Assembly (NCBI RefSeq): GCF_019977235.1
Contig: NZ_AP024646.1
Span: 2,666,001 to 2,730,000 of the forward strand
DNA length: 64,000 nucleotides
Reading direction: 5' to 3'
Origin: Arthrobacter sp. StoSoilB5
GTDB lineage: Bacteria; Actinomycetota; Actinomycetes; Actinomycetales; Micrococcaceae
A program made the translations under genes and the position numbers. Positions within the stretch are counted from its first letter, which is position 1, and the number at the start of each line of letters is the position of its first letter. Positions 51,831 through 60,375 of this stretch are shown here, one piece after another. The notes under the pieces are model-generated. The model was not told where the DNA came from. It was given only the letters and a program-made list of their open reading frames with translations, and did no database searches.

Positions 51831-52453
51831 AGTCCGGTTCCTCCCGCTGCCGATTCGACCAGGTTGCTCTTTTCCAGCGGCACTCCGGCCTGGACGGCCT
51901 GGCTCCAGTGCTCGGTGGTGGCCACGGCGGCGAAGTTCGAGTTGAGCAGGGCCATCAGCGTGGTGTGCACGGTCTTCGCGTCCACGGTTCCCGCGCTGTT
52001 GGAGATGTTGATGGCACCCGTGGCGTCGGAGAGCACCTCGGCGGTGAAGCCGTGGATCTCGGCGTCGCTGGCCGAGGCGATGATGCAGTTATTGGTCATG
52101 TAGCCGGCCAGCGTGATGGTGTCCACACCGTTCTCCCGGAGCCATCCCGCCAAGCCGGTGCCCGGGAAGACAGAGCTGTACTGCTTGACCACCGTCTTCC
52201 ACCCGCCGGACCGGCGCTCCTCCAGCGAGGGATGGAGCTGCCATTCTTCTTTGCCTGGGTTGAAGACCGGAGCGTCCTCGCCGGCGGAGTGCTGGACCAT
52301 GACAACCGGAATGCCAGCCTGCTCCGCGGCTTCGACGGCAGCCACGATGCGCTGGATCGATTCCTCCCGCGGCGGGTACTGGATGGGCAGGAGACCTGTG
52401 AAGTATTCCTGCTGGGAATCGATGACGATCAGGGCACGACGGGGAGCCGTCAT
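51827..52453 (-). CDS. Isochorismatase-family cysteine hydrolase
   Basis: The 208-residue protein has the Asp of VIDSQQEYFTG near 10 and the catalytic Cys in GYMTNNCIIASASDAE near 130, typical of nicotinamidase/N-carbamoyl-hydrolase relatives. The ATG at 52453 follows AGGAGG. It is divergent from a GlxA-type regulator, which is a frequent pairing, and that regulator probably controls it. Confidence 0.9.
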   Translation of the reverse strand: MTAPRRALIVIDSQQEYFTGLLPIQYPPREESIQRIVAAVEAAEQAGIPVVMVQHSAGEDAPVFNPGKEEWQLHPSLEERRSGGWKTVVKQYSSVFPGTGLAGWLRENGVDTITLAGYMTNNCIIASASDAEIHGFTAEVLSDATGAINISNSAGTVDAKTVHTTLMALLNSNFAAVATTEHWSQAVQAGVPLEKSNLVESAAGGTGL

Positions 52454-52520
52454 GTCCACCTCCTGGGTCTTTGGATGGGCGCGGCCTTCGCGCCCAAGTC
52501 CAGCCTCCCGCGCCCGCGCA

Positions 52521-52538
52521 TGTGCCACAATTGGCACA
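52521..52538. promoter_or_regulatory. Dyad TGTGCCA-N4-TGGCACA
   Basis: Perfect 7-base arms lie in the divergent promoter region between the isochorismatase (68 bases) and the GlxA-type regulator (47 bases). It is the likely operator for that regulator. Confidence 0.65.
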
Positions 52539-52584
52539 AGTGCATAACTCCGATGAAATCGGGCCAAGCGAGAGGCGGTTTCCT

Positions 52585-53550
52585 GTGAAAGCGGTGAAGA
52601 TCGCTGTCTATGCCTTCGACGGCGTCACGATGTTCCATCTCTCGGTTCCCCAGTTGGTGTTCGGGGAGGTGGCCCGGCAGGGCCTGGCCGACTGGGAGAC
52701 GGTCCTGTTTACGGACAATGGCAGATCGGTCCGCACGGCCGAGGGCTACGGGATCGATGGACTGGCCGGCAATGAAGTGGTGCCCGCGGCCGACATCGTG
52801 GTGATCCCTTCCTGGTTCGAAGACGGACGGCCCCTGCCTGCACCCTTTGCCGGCGCAATCCGGCAGGCACACGGGAAGGGCGTAATGATCGTCGGCCTGT
52901 GCCTGGGAGCGTTTCCGGTGGCCGACAGCGGCCTGCTCGCCGCCCGTCCCGCAGTGACCCATTGGCATGCGCTCGACGCGTTCAGCGAACGCCACCCGGG
53001 CATCCCCGTGGACCGGACCGTACTCTACATCGACCACGGAGACATCCTGACCTCCGCCGGGACTGCTGCTGCGATGGACGCGTGCCTGCACATTGTGCGC
53101 TCACGGCTGGGAGCAGAGGCAGCGAACCGGGTAGCCCGCAGCCTGGTGGTCGCACCGCACCGCAGCGGCGGTCAGGCCCAGTACATCGAGCGCCCGGTCC
53201 GCCGCCCCGGAGACGCAAACCCCATTGCGGAGGCATTGGACTGGGCGGTGGAGCAACTCGGCGAACGGCTCGGCGTCGACGACCTCGCACAGGCTGCCCA
53301 CATGAGCCGGCGCAGTTTCATCCGGGCATTCCGGGCGGCCACCGGTACCACGCCGGCCACTTGGCTCCGCACGCGCCGGCTGGACGAAGTGCGACGGCTC
53401 CTGGAAATTACGGACCTTCCCATCGAGCAGATCGCCGCCAAATGCGGTTTCACGAGCCCAGTCACCATGCGGCAGAACTTCATGTCCGCCTACGCCACCA
53501 CGCCGTCGGAGTACAGGCGGCTTTTCAGCGGGCAGACCGCCACGGGTTAG
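52585..53550 (+). CDS. GlxA-type AraC-family regulator with DJ-1/PfpI domain
   Basis: The 321-residue protein joins an N-terminal DJ-1/PfpI-like amidotransferase domain (KIAVYAFDGVTMFHLSVPQL; the elbow Cys in VGLCLGAFPVADSGLL) to a C-terminal AraC double helix-turn-helix (VDDLAQAAHMSRRSFIRAFR; PIEQIAAKCGFTSPVTMRQN). The GTG at 52585 follows AGAGG. It probably controls the divergent isochorismatase/MBL pair through the nearby dyad. Confidence 0.9.
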   Translation: MKAVKIAVYAFDGVTMFHLSVPQLVFGEVARQGLADWETVLFTDNGRSVRTAEGYGIDGLAGNEVVPAADIVVIPSWFEDGRPLPAPFAGAIRQAHGKGVMIVGLCLGAFPVADSGLLAARPAVTHWHALDAFSERHPGIPVDRTVLYIDHGDILTSAGTAAAMDACLHIVRSRLGAEAANRVARSLVVAPHRSGGQAQYIERPVRRPGDANPIAEALDWAVEQLGERLGVDDLAQAAHMSRRSFIRAFRAATGTTPATWLRTRRLDEVRRLLEITDLPIEQIAAKCGFTSPVTMRQNFMSAYATTPSEYRRLFSGQTATG

Positions 53551-53726
53551 CTATGGCGATAGGGACCACACAGGCGATGTCACCCCGCGACGTCCATGGG
53601 GCGAGGCAGTTCAGTCTTGGCAGGCCGCATGCCGGATCGTGCCACGTCGGCCATCGAAACCATAGTTTGCCGCCGTCTTGTTGAGTTGACCCATGAGTTG
53701 GCGGTTCGCCTCCCGGGCGGCACCTA

Positions 53727-54091
53727 AGACGTGTCTTTTAATGCGGTGCTCCAGATGGTGACGGCGTGTAGAACGGTCGCTGAGCGGTATGTGAGGGCCA
53801 GTTTGTCATAGCGGGTGGCGAGGGAGCGCCATTGCTTGAGGGTGTTGAAGCTGCGCTCGACGACGTTGCGTCGTTTGTAGGCGTCCTTGTCGTAGGTGAC
53901 GGGTCGCCCGCCGGCGGAGCCTTTGCGTTTGCGGTTGGCTTTCTGGTCGTCCTTTTCGGGGATGACGCATTCAATGCCACGCCCGCGCAGGTAGGCCCGG
54001 ATGGCCTTGGATGAGTAGGCCTTGTCTGCCAGGGCCCGGTCCGGGCGGGTGCGGGGCCCAACGACCTCCCCGGCAATTAAGAGACACGCCT
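53727..54091 (-). mobile_element. Internally deleted copy of the IS5-type element
   Basis: Both inverted repeats of the element at 39415-40359 and flanking TA are present, but only 365 bp remain. About 36 bases of the left end are joined directly to the last roughly 330 bases at a GG microhomology. The residual frame (53724-54110) keeps the second and third catalytic residues of the transposase but lacks the first third. It could be moved by the intact copy. It lies about 80 bases upstream of the hydantoinase-like operon. Confidence 0.88.
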
Positions 54092-54171
54092 TAGTGCACT
54101 CTATACGCATGGAAGATATTGACTACTCGGCAGATACTCATCGTTGGTAGACGCCAGACAGGAACTGAACA

Positions 54172-55491
54172 ATGAGAGTGGGACTGCGGCTGCAGGGAAC
54201 CAGCTGCCGGGCCGTTGTAGTGGACGGGCGGACCGTAGTTTCCGCCGCTCGGGAGGTGAAGGCGGGCAGCTTGTCGGAAGCATTGGAGTCGTCCTTGTCC
54301 GGGCTCCGTCGGGAGTTCGGGTCAGGCATCACGGAAATCACTGCCGACGTCGGACGGGTCTTGGTGGAGCGGAAACCGGCCGACGTCGTCGCCATCCGTA
54401 TATCGCCCCGTCCCCCCGCGGACGACTTCCACATGACCGTCCTTCCAGCCCTTGTTGAGCCGGCAGTGACCCGGACCGTGCACGTCCGCGGGGGTCACGA
54501 CCTGCGGGGACGGCCTCTGGCCCGGTTGGACCTGGAGGCGTTCCTGGCCGATCTCCCGGGCATCCTTGCCAGCGACGTGCGGAACGTGGCGATCACTGCC
54601 GTCGGTTCGACGGCGTCAAAGGACCATGAAACGCGCATAGCCGATGCCATCCTAAGCAACGACAGAGATATGCGGATCAGTATTTCCAGTGACTTCCATT
54701 CCAGCGTTTTCCGGGACCGCGACTACACCGCCATCCTTAACAGCGCCCTGATGGAGACGGGGGAAGAGCTGGCCGCCATGCTTGAGGAGGCAGGCCGGCG
54801 CCAGTTCCCGGCCACCCTCTTGTCGTTTGCTAAGAACGACGGCGGCCGCGCACCTCTGTCACGGCTGGCCTTGGCGCCTGTACACGGTTTGCGCGCTGAG
54901 CCCGCGATGGGAATCCTTGGCGCGGCAACGTTGGCGGGAATCCCCGACGGGGAAGTCATTCTCTGCACGGAGGCCGGGGTCACCGTGGGCCACACCCGGG
55001 GAGGCCTGCCTGTCGCCAGAAGCCTCATTCGCCAAGGATTTGACGCAAGCCTCGCCAGCAACGCCGCCATTCTGGAGCCGTACACCGTCCACCATCCGGT
55101 TCGCACCGACATCCCCTCCGTGATTGCCGATCTCCGCGAGTGGCAGGAGAGTGCGCTGCCCTTCGGGCTGGTGCCCACTCTGCCGGCGGTGCAGGACGCC
55201 GCACTGGTAGGATCTGCCGTGGCCCCGCTGACGGCGTGGATCGACAGGCTCGAGACCGTCGGCGGACGGGTTGACCTGAAACGCGTGCAGAACCTCGCCG
55301 AAGAGGACGCCCACTCAGCGGCGGTCCAGTTGGGCGCCAGCCCCGGGCAGACCCACATCATTGAATCGAACGTCTTTGCGATGCCCTACGGCAACCCCGG
55401 AATCGTTCGAATCCGGGTCCAGGCAGCAGGAGAAACGTCCGCTGACGAGGAACGCGTGCTGACCGCAGCCGCGCGGGGAACCAACCCATGA
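54172..55491 (+). CDS. Hydantoinase/oxoprolinase-like protein, divergent
   Basis: The 439-residue protein has a shortened HyuA-like layout: MRVGLRLQGTSCRAVVVDG in place of the GGTFTD loop, NVAITAVGSTASKDHETRIA, and ISSDFHSSVFRDRDYTAILN like the HyuA segment before the ATPase domain. The usual DxGGTxxDV motifs are not seen, so ATP use is uncertain. It overlaps the DUF917 gene by 4 bases and belongs to an operon ending with a PucR regulator. Confidence 0.65.
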   Translation: MRVGLRLQGTSCRAVVVDGRTVVSAAREVKAGSLSEALESSLSGLRREFGSGITEITADVGRVLVERKPADVVAIRISPRPPADDFHMTVLPALVEPAVTRTVHVRGGHDLRGRPLARLDLEAFLADLPGILASDVRNVAITAVGSTASKDHETRIADAILSNDRDMRISISSDFHSSVFRDRDYTAILNSALMETGEELAAMLEEAGRRQFPATLLSFAKNDGGRAPLSRLALAPVHGLRAEPAMGILGAATLAGIPDGEVILCTEAGVTVGHTRGGLPVARSLIRQGFDASLASNAAILEPYTVHHPVRTDIPSVIADLREWQESALPFGLVPTLPAVQDAALVGSAVAPLTAWIDRLETVGGRVDLKRVQNLAEEDAHSAAVQLGASPGQTHIIESNVFAMPYGNPGIVRIRVQAAGETSADEERVLTAAARGTNP

Positions 55492-56570
55492 GCACCGTAC
55501 TCACCACCGAGGACGTCCGGAACCTCAGAACAGGTGCCCACTTCCTGGCTTGCACCATCGACCCGACGGCCATTTACATCTATGCAGAGATGATCCAGCG
55601 GGCGATGGAGGACCGGTCATTGGAACTCATCAGCGTCGACGAGCTTGCTCCCGACGATCTGGTGGTGGCGGTCGGAATGGTCACGCAGGGCCTTTTCATC
55701 GCCGACATGCCTCCCGTGGGCGATGAGTTCCTCGGCTGCATCAGTGCCATCGAGGCCAGCCTCGGCCGGAGGGTGAGGGCGATCTATTCGCTCGCCGCCG
55801 CCAACATCAACGGAATCGTCCCCCTCATGGTTGGGCTGCAGTCCTCGCTGCCCGTCATCGATTCCGACCCCATGGGCCGCGTTTTCCCCTTGATCAGCCA
55901 AACAACTCTGAACATTGGAAACGTGGCGATCGGCCCTATCGCGCTCATGGGGGTCACCGGGGAACGGGCGGTGGTTGAGGTCGAAAGCCCGCAGCGGGCC
56001 GAGACGCTGGTGCGTGCACTGGTGACCGAACTCGGCGGCTGGGCAGCCACCGCCATGTATCCGTGTTCCGCGCAACAGCTGAGGGAGCATGGCGTTCATG
56101 GCTCCATCAGCCGGATGATCCGGATTGGGCAAATCCTTGGCGGGGACACCTCGGTTGAGAGAAAGCTGTTGTTGCTGACAGATCTCCTCGGCACCACTCG
56201 CATCGCCCGGGCCCGCGTGAGCCACATCGAAAGCCTCTCCCGGCCCACCGACCTCGGCCTGCCGGCGCAGCCGTCCAGCGTGACGCTCGAAGACGAAACC
56301 ACCGGACGCATCGTCCGTCTTGAAATCCAGAATGAGATCCTGCTGGTCCTCGTGGATGGTGCGGTAACAGCAGCCGTTCCGGACATGGTGACGCTGCTCA
56401 ATTCCGAGCAGGGCACGGTGGTCAACCTCGACGACGTCCAGGTGGGCGACGTCATCGACATCTTGAAGATCACGGCAGCCGCGCAGTGGTATTCGGAGGC
56501 GGGCCTTGATCTCACCGAGCCCAAGGCTTTCGGCATTCCGATCGTGCACCCAAGGCGGCGACATGCGTAG
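55488..56570 (+). CDS. DUF917-family protein (S-methyl-thiohydantoin desulfurase-like)
   Basis: The 360-residue protein fits DUF917/S-Me-THD proteins: LTTEDVRNLRTGAHFLACTI, VVAVGMVTQGLFIADMPPVG, YSLAAANINGIVPLMVGLQS and VIDSDPMGRVFPLISQTTLN. These proteins occur next to hydantoinase genes and are thought to act on hydantoin-like compounds. The ATG at 55488 overlaps the previous stop, and the PucR gene starts before its end. Confidence 0.85.
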   Translation: MSTVLTTEDVRNLRTGAHFLACTIDPTAIYIYAEMIQRAMEDRSLELISVDELAPDDLVVAVGMVTQGLFIADMPPVGDEFLGCISAIEASLGRRVRAIYSLAAANINGIVPLMVGLQSSLPVIDSDPMGRVFPLISQTTLNIGNVAIGPIALMGVTGERAVVEVESPQRAETLVRALVTELGGWAATAMYPCSAQQLREHGVHGSISRMIRIGQILGGDTSVERKLLLLTDLLGTTRIARARVSHIESLSRPTDLGLPAQPSSVTLEDETTGRIVRLEIQNEILLVLVDGAVTAAVPDMVTLLNSEQGTVVNLDDVQVGDVIDILKITAAAQWYSEAGLDLTEPKAFGIPIVHPRRRHA

Positions 56571-58104
56571 ATCCAAAAATGAAACCCGGCTCGATGTCGC
56601 CGGGCTATTGGCGCACGGTTCCCTCCGTGGCACCACGCCGCTATATCTCACGCCATCCAGCGGGTTGATAGAAAGTGTTGTTCTCGTCTCCCAGCTTGAG
56701 GCGATCCGGCAGGTGCGGCCCAATACTGTGGTGGTCCTCTCCTCAGAGATGGGATCAGGGGGTTGGCTGGTGTCCGCGGCGCTGCGCCATGCGTGGGAGC
56801 GGCGGGCCAGCGCCGTCGTCGTGGCCGGCAGCGCCTATGCAAGCGCGGCGGTCGGACTGGCGGAGCGGTTGGGCATCACGCTGCTGGCCACTGACGGGGA
56901 ACCTGCAGCACTTGCCCTGGCACTGGCGGCCGAGATCGGCGCGGCCCTGTCGGTGGTCGATGCGGAACTGGCCAGGGTCGCCCGGACTGTCGCAAAGGAC
57001 ACCACACTCGGTGATGTTCTCAAGACCATTTCCAGGGAACTGGACGGGGTTGGAGTTTCGCTGGAGTACGACGGCGTGGTTCTGGCCTCCGCCGGAATGC
57101 CTCCACGGGAGACTGACGAAGTCATCACTGTGGAAGTCGGCGGGGCCAATAGCGCCGTCCGCTGCACCTTCACGGCCCGCGTGCCCGCTTCCGGCGTCCA
57201 CAACCTGCGGCTGGTGCGCTCAATCCTCGAGGTGGCCACCCCCGCGGTGAAGGCCGCCTGGCTGTTGGAGGAGCTGCTTAGCACTGCCCGGGCAGTTCCC
57301 ACGGCGGCGATCGCCGGGTTGGATCAGGACCTTGCCGCGTCGGGCGCGGAGTTCGCGGAAAAGCACCGACATCTTCTGACCCAGTTGGGCTGGCGCGAAG
57401 GGGAGCCGTACATGGCCGTGTGGTTCCGCAGCGGGCAGGTGCAAGACCATAGGCCCGAGCTGACGGCCGTGTTGCGCCTGCTCTGGCGCAAGGTCGCAGT
57501 ACGCAGCCCCTTGGCTGAGGTTCAAGGCGGTTGGCTGGCGCTCGTACCGGCCGGGGACCAGGACGCCTCGGCCCAACTTGAAACCCGAATCAGGACACGT
57601 CTGGGGCCAGCTCTTGTCGAGCTAGGCCTGGTGGCTGGATTGTCCCGGTGGCAGGAGGATGCCCCGGCGCTGGCGTTGATCGTGCGTGAGGCGCGGCTGG
57701 CTGCTGAATCTGCCCGGTCAGTGGGGTCCGGCACGGTTCTAGGCTTCGCCGGCCTCGGGGTGGTCGCGGCCACGACCTTCGTCGACATGGACGCCGTCGC
57801 GCTCGTGGCAGAACTATCACTGCCGCGACTGGTGACGTCCCCTGACCGCGACGTGATCATTACTGCAGTGGCCGCCTTCCTCGATCACCGCGGCTCAGTC
57901 AGCCTCGCTGCGAAATCCCTCAACCTGCACCGGAACACCCTGCAGGCCCGGCTTAACCGGGCACGGGAACTCGGTGTCCCGCTTGATATCCCCTCTGAGA
58001 TGCTGTCCGTCCACCTCATCGTCAAAGTGCTGGGGCATTCCATGCCAGACAAAACGACTTCCGAAGACCCCGTCGGCGCATCTTCATCCGTCAGCAGTCC
58101 GTAA
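56563..58104 (+). CDS. PucR-family transcriptional regulator
   Basis: The 513-residue protein has a PucR N-terminal sensor part, a central GGDEF-like divergent domain and the C-terminal PucR helix-turn-helix (AVAAFLDHRGSVSLAAKSLN then LHRNTLQARLNRARELGVPL, about 445-490). The ATG at 56563 overlaps the DUF917 stop by 8 bases. PucR proteins often control purine, hydantoin or amino acid use. It probably regulates its own operon and perhaps the neighbouring hydantoin genes. Confidence 0.9.
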   Translation: MRRSKNETRLDVAGLLAHGSLRGTTPLYLTPSSGLIESVVLVSQLEAIRQVRPNTVVVLSSEMGSGGWLVSAALRHAWERRASAVVVAGSAYASAAVGLAERLGITLLATDGEPAALALALAAEIGAALSVVDAELARVARTVAKDTTLGDVLKTISRELDGVGVSLEYDGVVLASAGMPPRETDEVITVEVGGANSAVRCTFTARVPASGVHNLRLVRSILEVATPAVKAAWLLEELLSTARAVPTAAIAGLDQDLAASGAEFAEKHRHLLTQLGWREGEPYMAVWFRSGQVQDHRPELTAVLRLLWRKVAVRSPLAEVQGGWLALVPAGDQDASAQLETRIRTRLGPALVELGLVAGLSRWQEDAPALALIVREARLAAESARSVGSGTVLGFAGLGVVAATTFVDMDAVALVAELSLPRLVTSPDRDVIITAVAAFLDHRGSVSLAAKSLNLHRNTLQARLNRARELGVPLDIPSEMLSVHLIVKVLGHSMPDKTTSEDPVGASSSVSSP

Positions 58105-58185
58105 CGGTGCGGTCCATTCCTGAGCCCGACCCCGGCCCGTGCCCGCCGGACTGTTCCACGGACACGGACCTGGCTTACGGCAGGG

Positions 58186-59184
58186 CTAACCAATTTCGAC
58201 GACAATCTTCCCTGACTGTTCGTTTGACTCCATATAGCGGTAGGCGCCAACCACTTGGTCGAAAGCAAAGACGCGGTCGACTCTGGGCCTCAGGGCGCCG
58301 GAGCTAATCCCCTCGAGGACGAATTCGACACCTCGCCGCCGCTCATCGGCCCGTCCGACGTGGTTGAACATTGAGTACGGGTGGAAAACCGATTGAGTCC
58401 TGCACATTGCGGCCATAGGGATGACAGGCTGTAGATCGCTCAACGTTCCGTATCCGAAAATGATGGCGCCGGGTGCGAGGTGATGGACGTAGGTGTCGAG
58501 GGACTCTCCTCCGACAGGATCGAACGCGACCCGCACGCCTTTGCCATCGGTGGCGCGGTCGATGACCTCGCCGAGGTCCTCGGCTCCCACGAGGGCTACT
58601 TCGTTCGCGCCTGCCTCGAGGAGCAGCGATCGCTTCTTCTCCGAGCGCGTCGTCGCGACCACTTTCGCTCCCAGTGCGCGTGCGATCTCGATGGCGCCAA
58701 GACCGGCCGAACTGGCGGCGGCCGTGACGAGCACTGTGTCTTCAGATCCGACGTTGGCTACTTCTGCGAAGGCGAAGTAAGAAGTGAGATATTGCATCCA
58801 CACAGAGCATGCCTGGGCATCCGAAAGTTCCGGCGGTGCAAGGGTTAGGTAGTCTGCCGGGAGGACGGCTGTTGTTGCCTGCACGCCGTCGGTTGTCGTG
58901 AAGAAAGGAATGCTCGTAACGCGGTCGCCGATGCTGAAGGCGGTGACATTCCCGCCGATCTCGGTGACGGTTCCCACTGCCTCGGAACCAATGCGCGAGG
59001 GGAACACCGGGATCGTGTAGTGCTCCCCGTGAATGAACATTAGATCTGCCCGGTTGAGCGCAAATGCTGCGACGTCGATGCGGACGTCGTTTTCGCCGGC
59101 TTGACTTGGAGAAGCGGCTTCGACGGCGAGCACTTCGGGGCCGCCTAATTTGCGGAAGACAACCGCGGATTCCGGCCTGCTCAT
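58186..59184 (-). CDS. Quinone oxidoreductase-type alcohol dehydrogenase (MDR family)
   Basis: The 332-residue zinc-independent MDR enzyme has NRADLMFIHGEHYTIPVFPS and IGSEAVGTVTEIG near 55-75, the NADPH-binding VTAAASSAGLGAIEIARALG near 150 and FGYGTLSDLQPVIPMA. It reduces quinones or enones. The ATG at 59184 overlaps the stop of a short upstream ORF (ATGA), so translation may be coupled. Its last roughly 73 codons are duplicated at 39122-39345. Confidence 0.88.
   Translation of the reverse strand: MSRPESAVVFRKLGGPEVLAVEAASPSQAGENDVRIDVAAFALNRADLMFIHGEHYTIPVFPSRIGSEAVGTVTEIGGNVTAFSIGDRVTSIPFFTTTDGVQATTAVLPADYLTLAPPELSDAQACSVWMQYLTSYFAFAEVANVGSEDTVLVTAAASSAGLGAIEIARALGAKVVATTRSEKKRSLLLEAGANEVALVGAEDLGEVIDRATDGKGVRVAFDPVGGESLDTYVHHLAPGAIIFGYGTLSDLQPVIPMAAMCRTQSVFHPYSMFNHVGRADERRRGVEFVLEGISSGALRPRVDRVFAFDQVVGAYRYMESNEQSGKIVVEIG
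58193..58415. repeat. Source copy of the 224-bp duplication
   Basis: This is the C-terminal coding segment of the MDR gene. It is repeated at 39122-39345 with four substitutions and one indel, in the same orientation about 19 kb away. Confidence 0.9.
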
Positions 59185-59288
59185 CGCTGGACCAGCGAGC
59201 AGTTGGGTTTGAGGGGGGACAGGCGTCCGATAGGGACATGGTAGGCGTGGGTCATCATGGGGTTGATAGATAGGATCCGTCTGGACAT
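59181..59288 (-). pseudogene. Short ORF, possible truncated racemase start
   Basis: The 35-residue ORF starts at an ATG with GGAGG 7 bases upstream and begins MSRRILSINPMMTHAYHVPI, which resembles the first strand of Asp/Glu (hydantoin) racemases (RILxINPxxT) such as the one at 59551-60375. It then loses homology, and its TGA overlaps the MDR start. It is either the residue of a racemase gene fused by deletion to the MDR gene or a coupling leader. Confidence 0.45.
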
Positions 59289-59420
59289 AGCCGTACCTCC
59301 GTTTATGCGTGGTGCTATATGCCACGTTTGATTTTGATTGGTTAGCCGGCGCTGCTGCCGCCGGGGTTACGGGAAGGATGCGGTTACCCGTCCCCGCATT
59401 GCTGGTGATCCGCAAGGGTT

Positions 59421-59462
59421 CCCTCGCCTGCCTCGATCACGGGATGTCGAGGCAAGCGAGGG
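59421..59462. terminator. Stem-loop downstream of the racemase
   Basis: Sixteen-base arms (CCCTCGCCTGCCTCGA and its near-perfect complement, one mismatch) flank a 10-base loop between the racemase stop and the short ORF. It probably ends the MFS-racemase operon. Confidence 0.7.
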
Positions 59463-59550
59463 CATCGGAGTAACTCCGGCCAAAGATGCGCGAGCGGCGC
59501 AGGGGCTCTGTGACGCGCAAGCAGTCGGCGTGACGGGTGGTGCAATGTAT

Positions 59551-60375
59551 TTACGGGGACACCGTGGTCATTGACACCATGTGCTTTGGCTCGAGAGCCG
59601 GGAAGAACCGCTGGCGTTCTTGAGCCGTGGGCCCGTCGTAGCCCAGGCGCTTGCTGTGCGTCCAACCGAACCGACGAACCGAGTCGACGAGCTGCTCGGC
59701 GTGTTTGAGCGGGGCCACAGTGGCGTCGATCACGGGTACGCCAATTTCCTCTTGAACCGTTCGGAAGAATCCGAATTCGGCCGTGCAGCCGAGGATGACG
59801 ACGTCTGCGCCGTCCTGCTCCACGGCCTTGCGGGCTTCGGTCATGATCCGCTGTTCCGTGAGTGCCGGGTCCGCCTGGAAGTCATCGACGCCCATCTCGA
59901 GCACGCGCCATGAGGCAAGACGCTCTGATGCGCCGCAACGATGGACGTTTTCGGCCATCTCGGGAATCCACTTTTTCCGTCCGACGAGGATGGAGAATCG
60001 CTCGCCCAGACTTCCGGCGATGCTCAGCGCCGAGTGCGCCGGGCCTACAACCACCATGCGATCGGTGATTTCGCGTGCGGCTCGCAGCGCCGGGTCGTAA
60101 AAACAACCGATGACGGCGGCGTCATAGCCTGCTTCTTCCGCCCACCGCACCGTCCGCAACAGCTGTGGAAGCATAAGTGCCTCGAAAGCGTTGTATTCAA
60201 CGTGGGAGGGTCCCTCTCCGTCAAGGGAAACGACATCAACTTCGGTGCCGGGACGGACTATCTGGCGGAAGGAATCCGCCATCGCTCGGTTGTACACATC
60301 GGTGTAGAGCGGGTTGATCCACAGGATTCGGGCGTTCTCCGAGAGATCGTAGAGATTGTCGGTGGTGGTGATCAT
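59551..60375 (-). CDS. Asp/Glu (hydantoin) racemase family protein
   Basis: The 274-residue protein has the two catalytic Cys contexts of the family, AAVIGCFYDPALRAAREI near 92 and VVILGCTAEFGFFRTVQE near 203, plus ARILWINPLYTDVYN at the start and VIDATVAPLKHAEQLVDS. Hydantoin racemases interconvert D- and L-5-substituted hydantoins, allowing full use by the hydantoinase. Its ATG overlaps the MFS stop, so the two genes are coupled. Confidence 0.85.
   Translation of the reverse strand: MITTTDNLYDLSENARILWINPLYTDVYNRAMADSFRQIVRPGTEVDVVSLDGEGPSHVEYNAFEALMLPQLLRTVRWAEEAGYDAAVIGCFYDPALRAAREITDRMVVVGPAHSALSIAGSLGERFSILVGRKKWIPEMAENVHRCGASERLASWRVLEMGVDDFQADPALTEQRIMTEARKAVEQDGADVVILGCTAEFGFFRTVQEEIGVPVIDATVAPLKHAEQLVDSVRRFGWTHSKRLGYDGPTAQERQRFFPALEPKHMVSMTTVSP

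Noticed and set aside
52521..52538. Seventh copy of the cluster-wide dyad
   Set aside because: The arms resemble the motif but the spacer is 4 rather than 3 bases. It lies between unrelated genes beside its own regulator.
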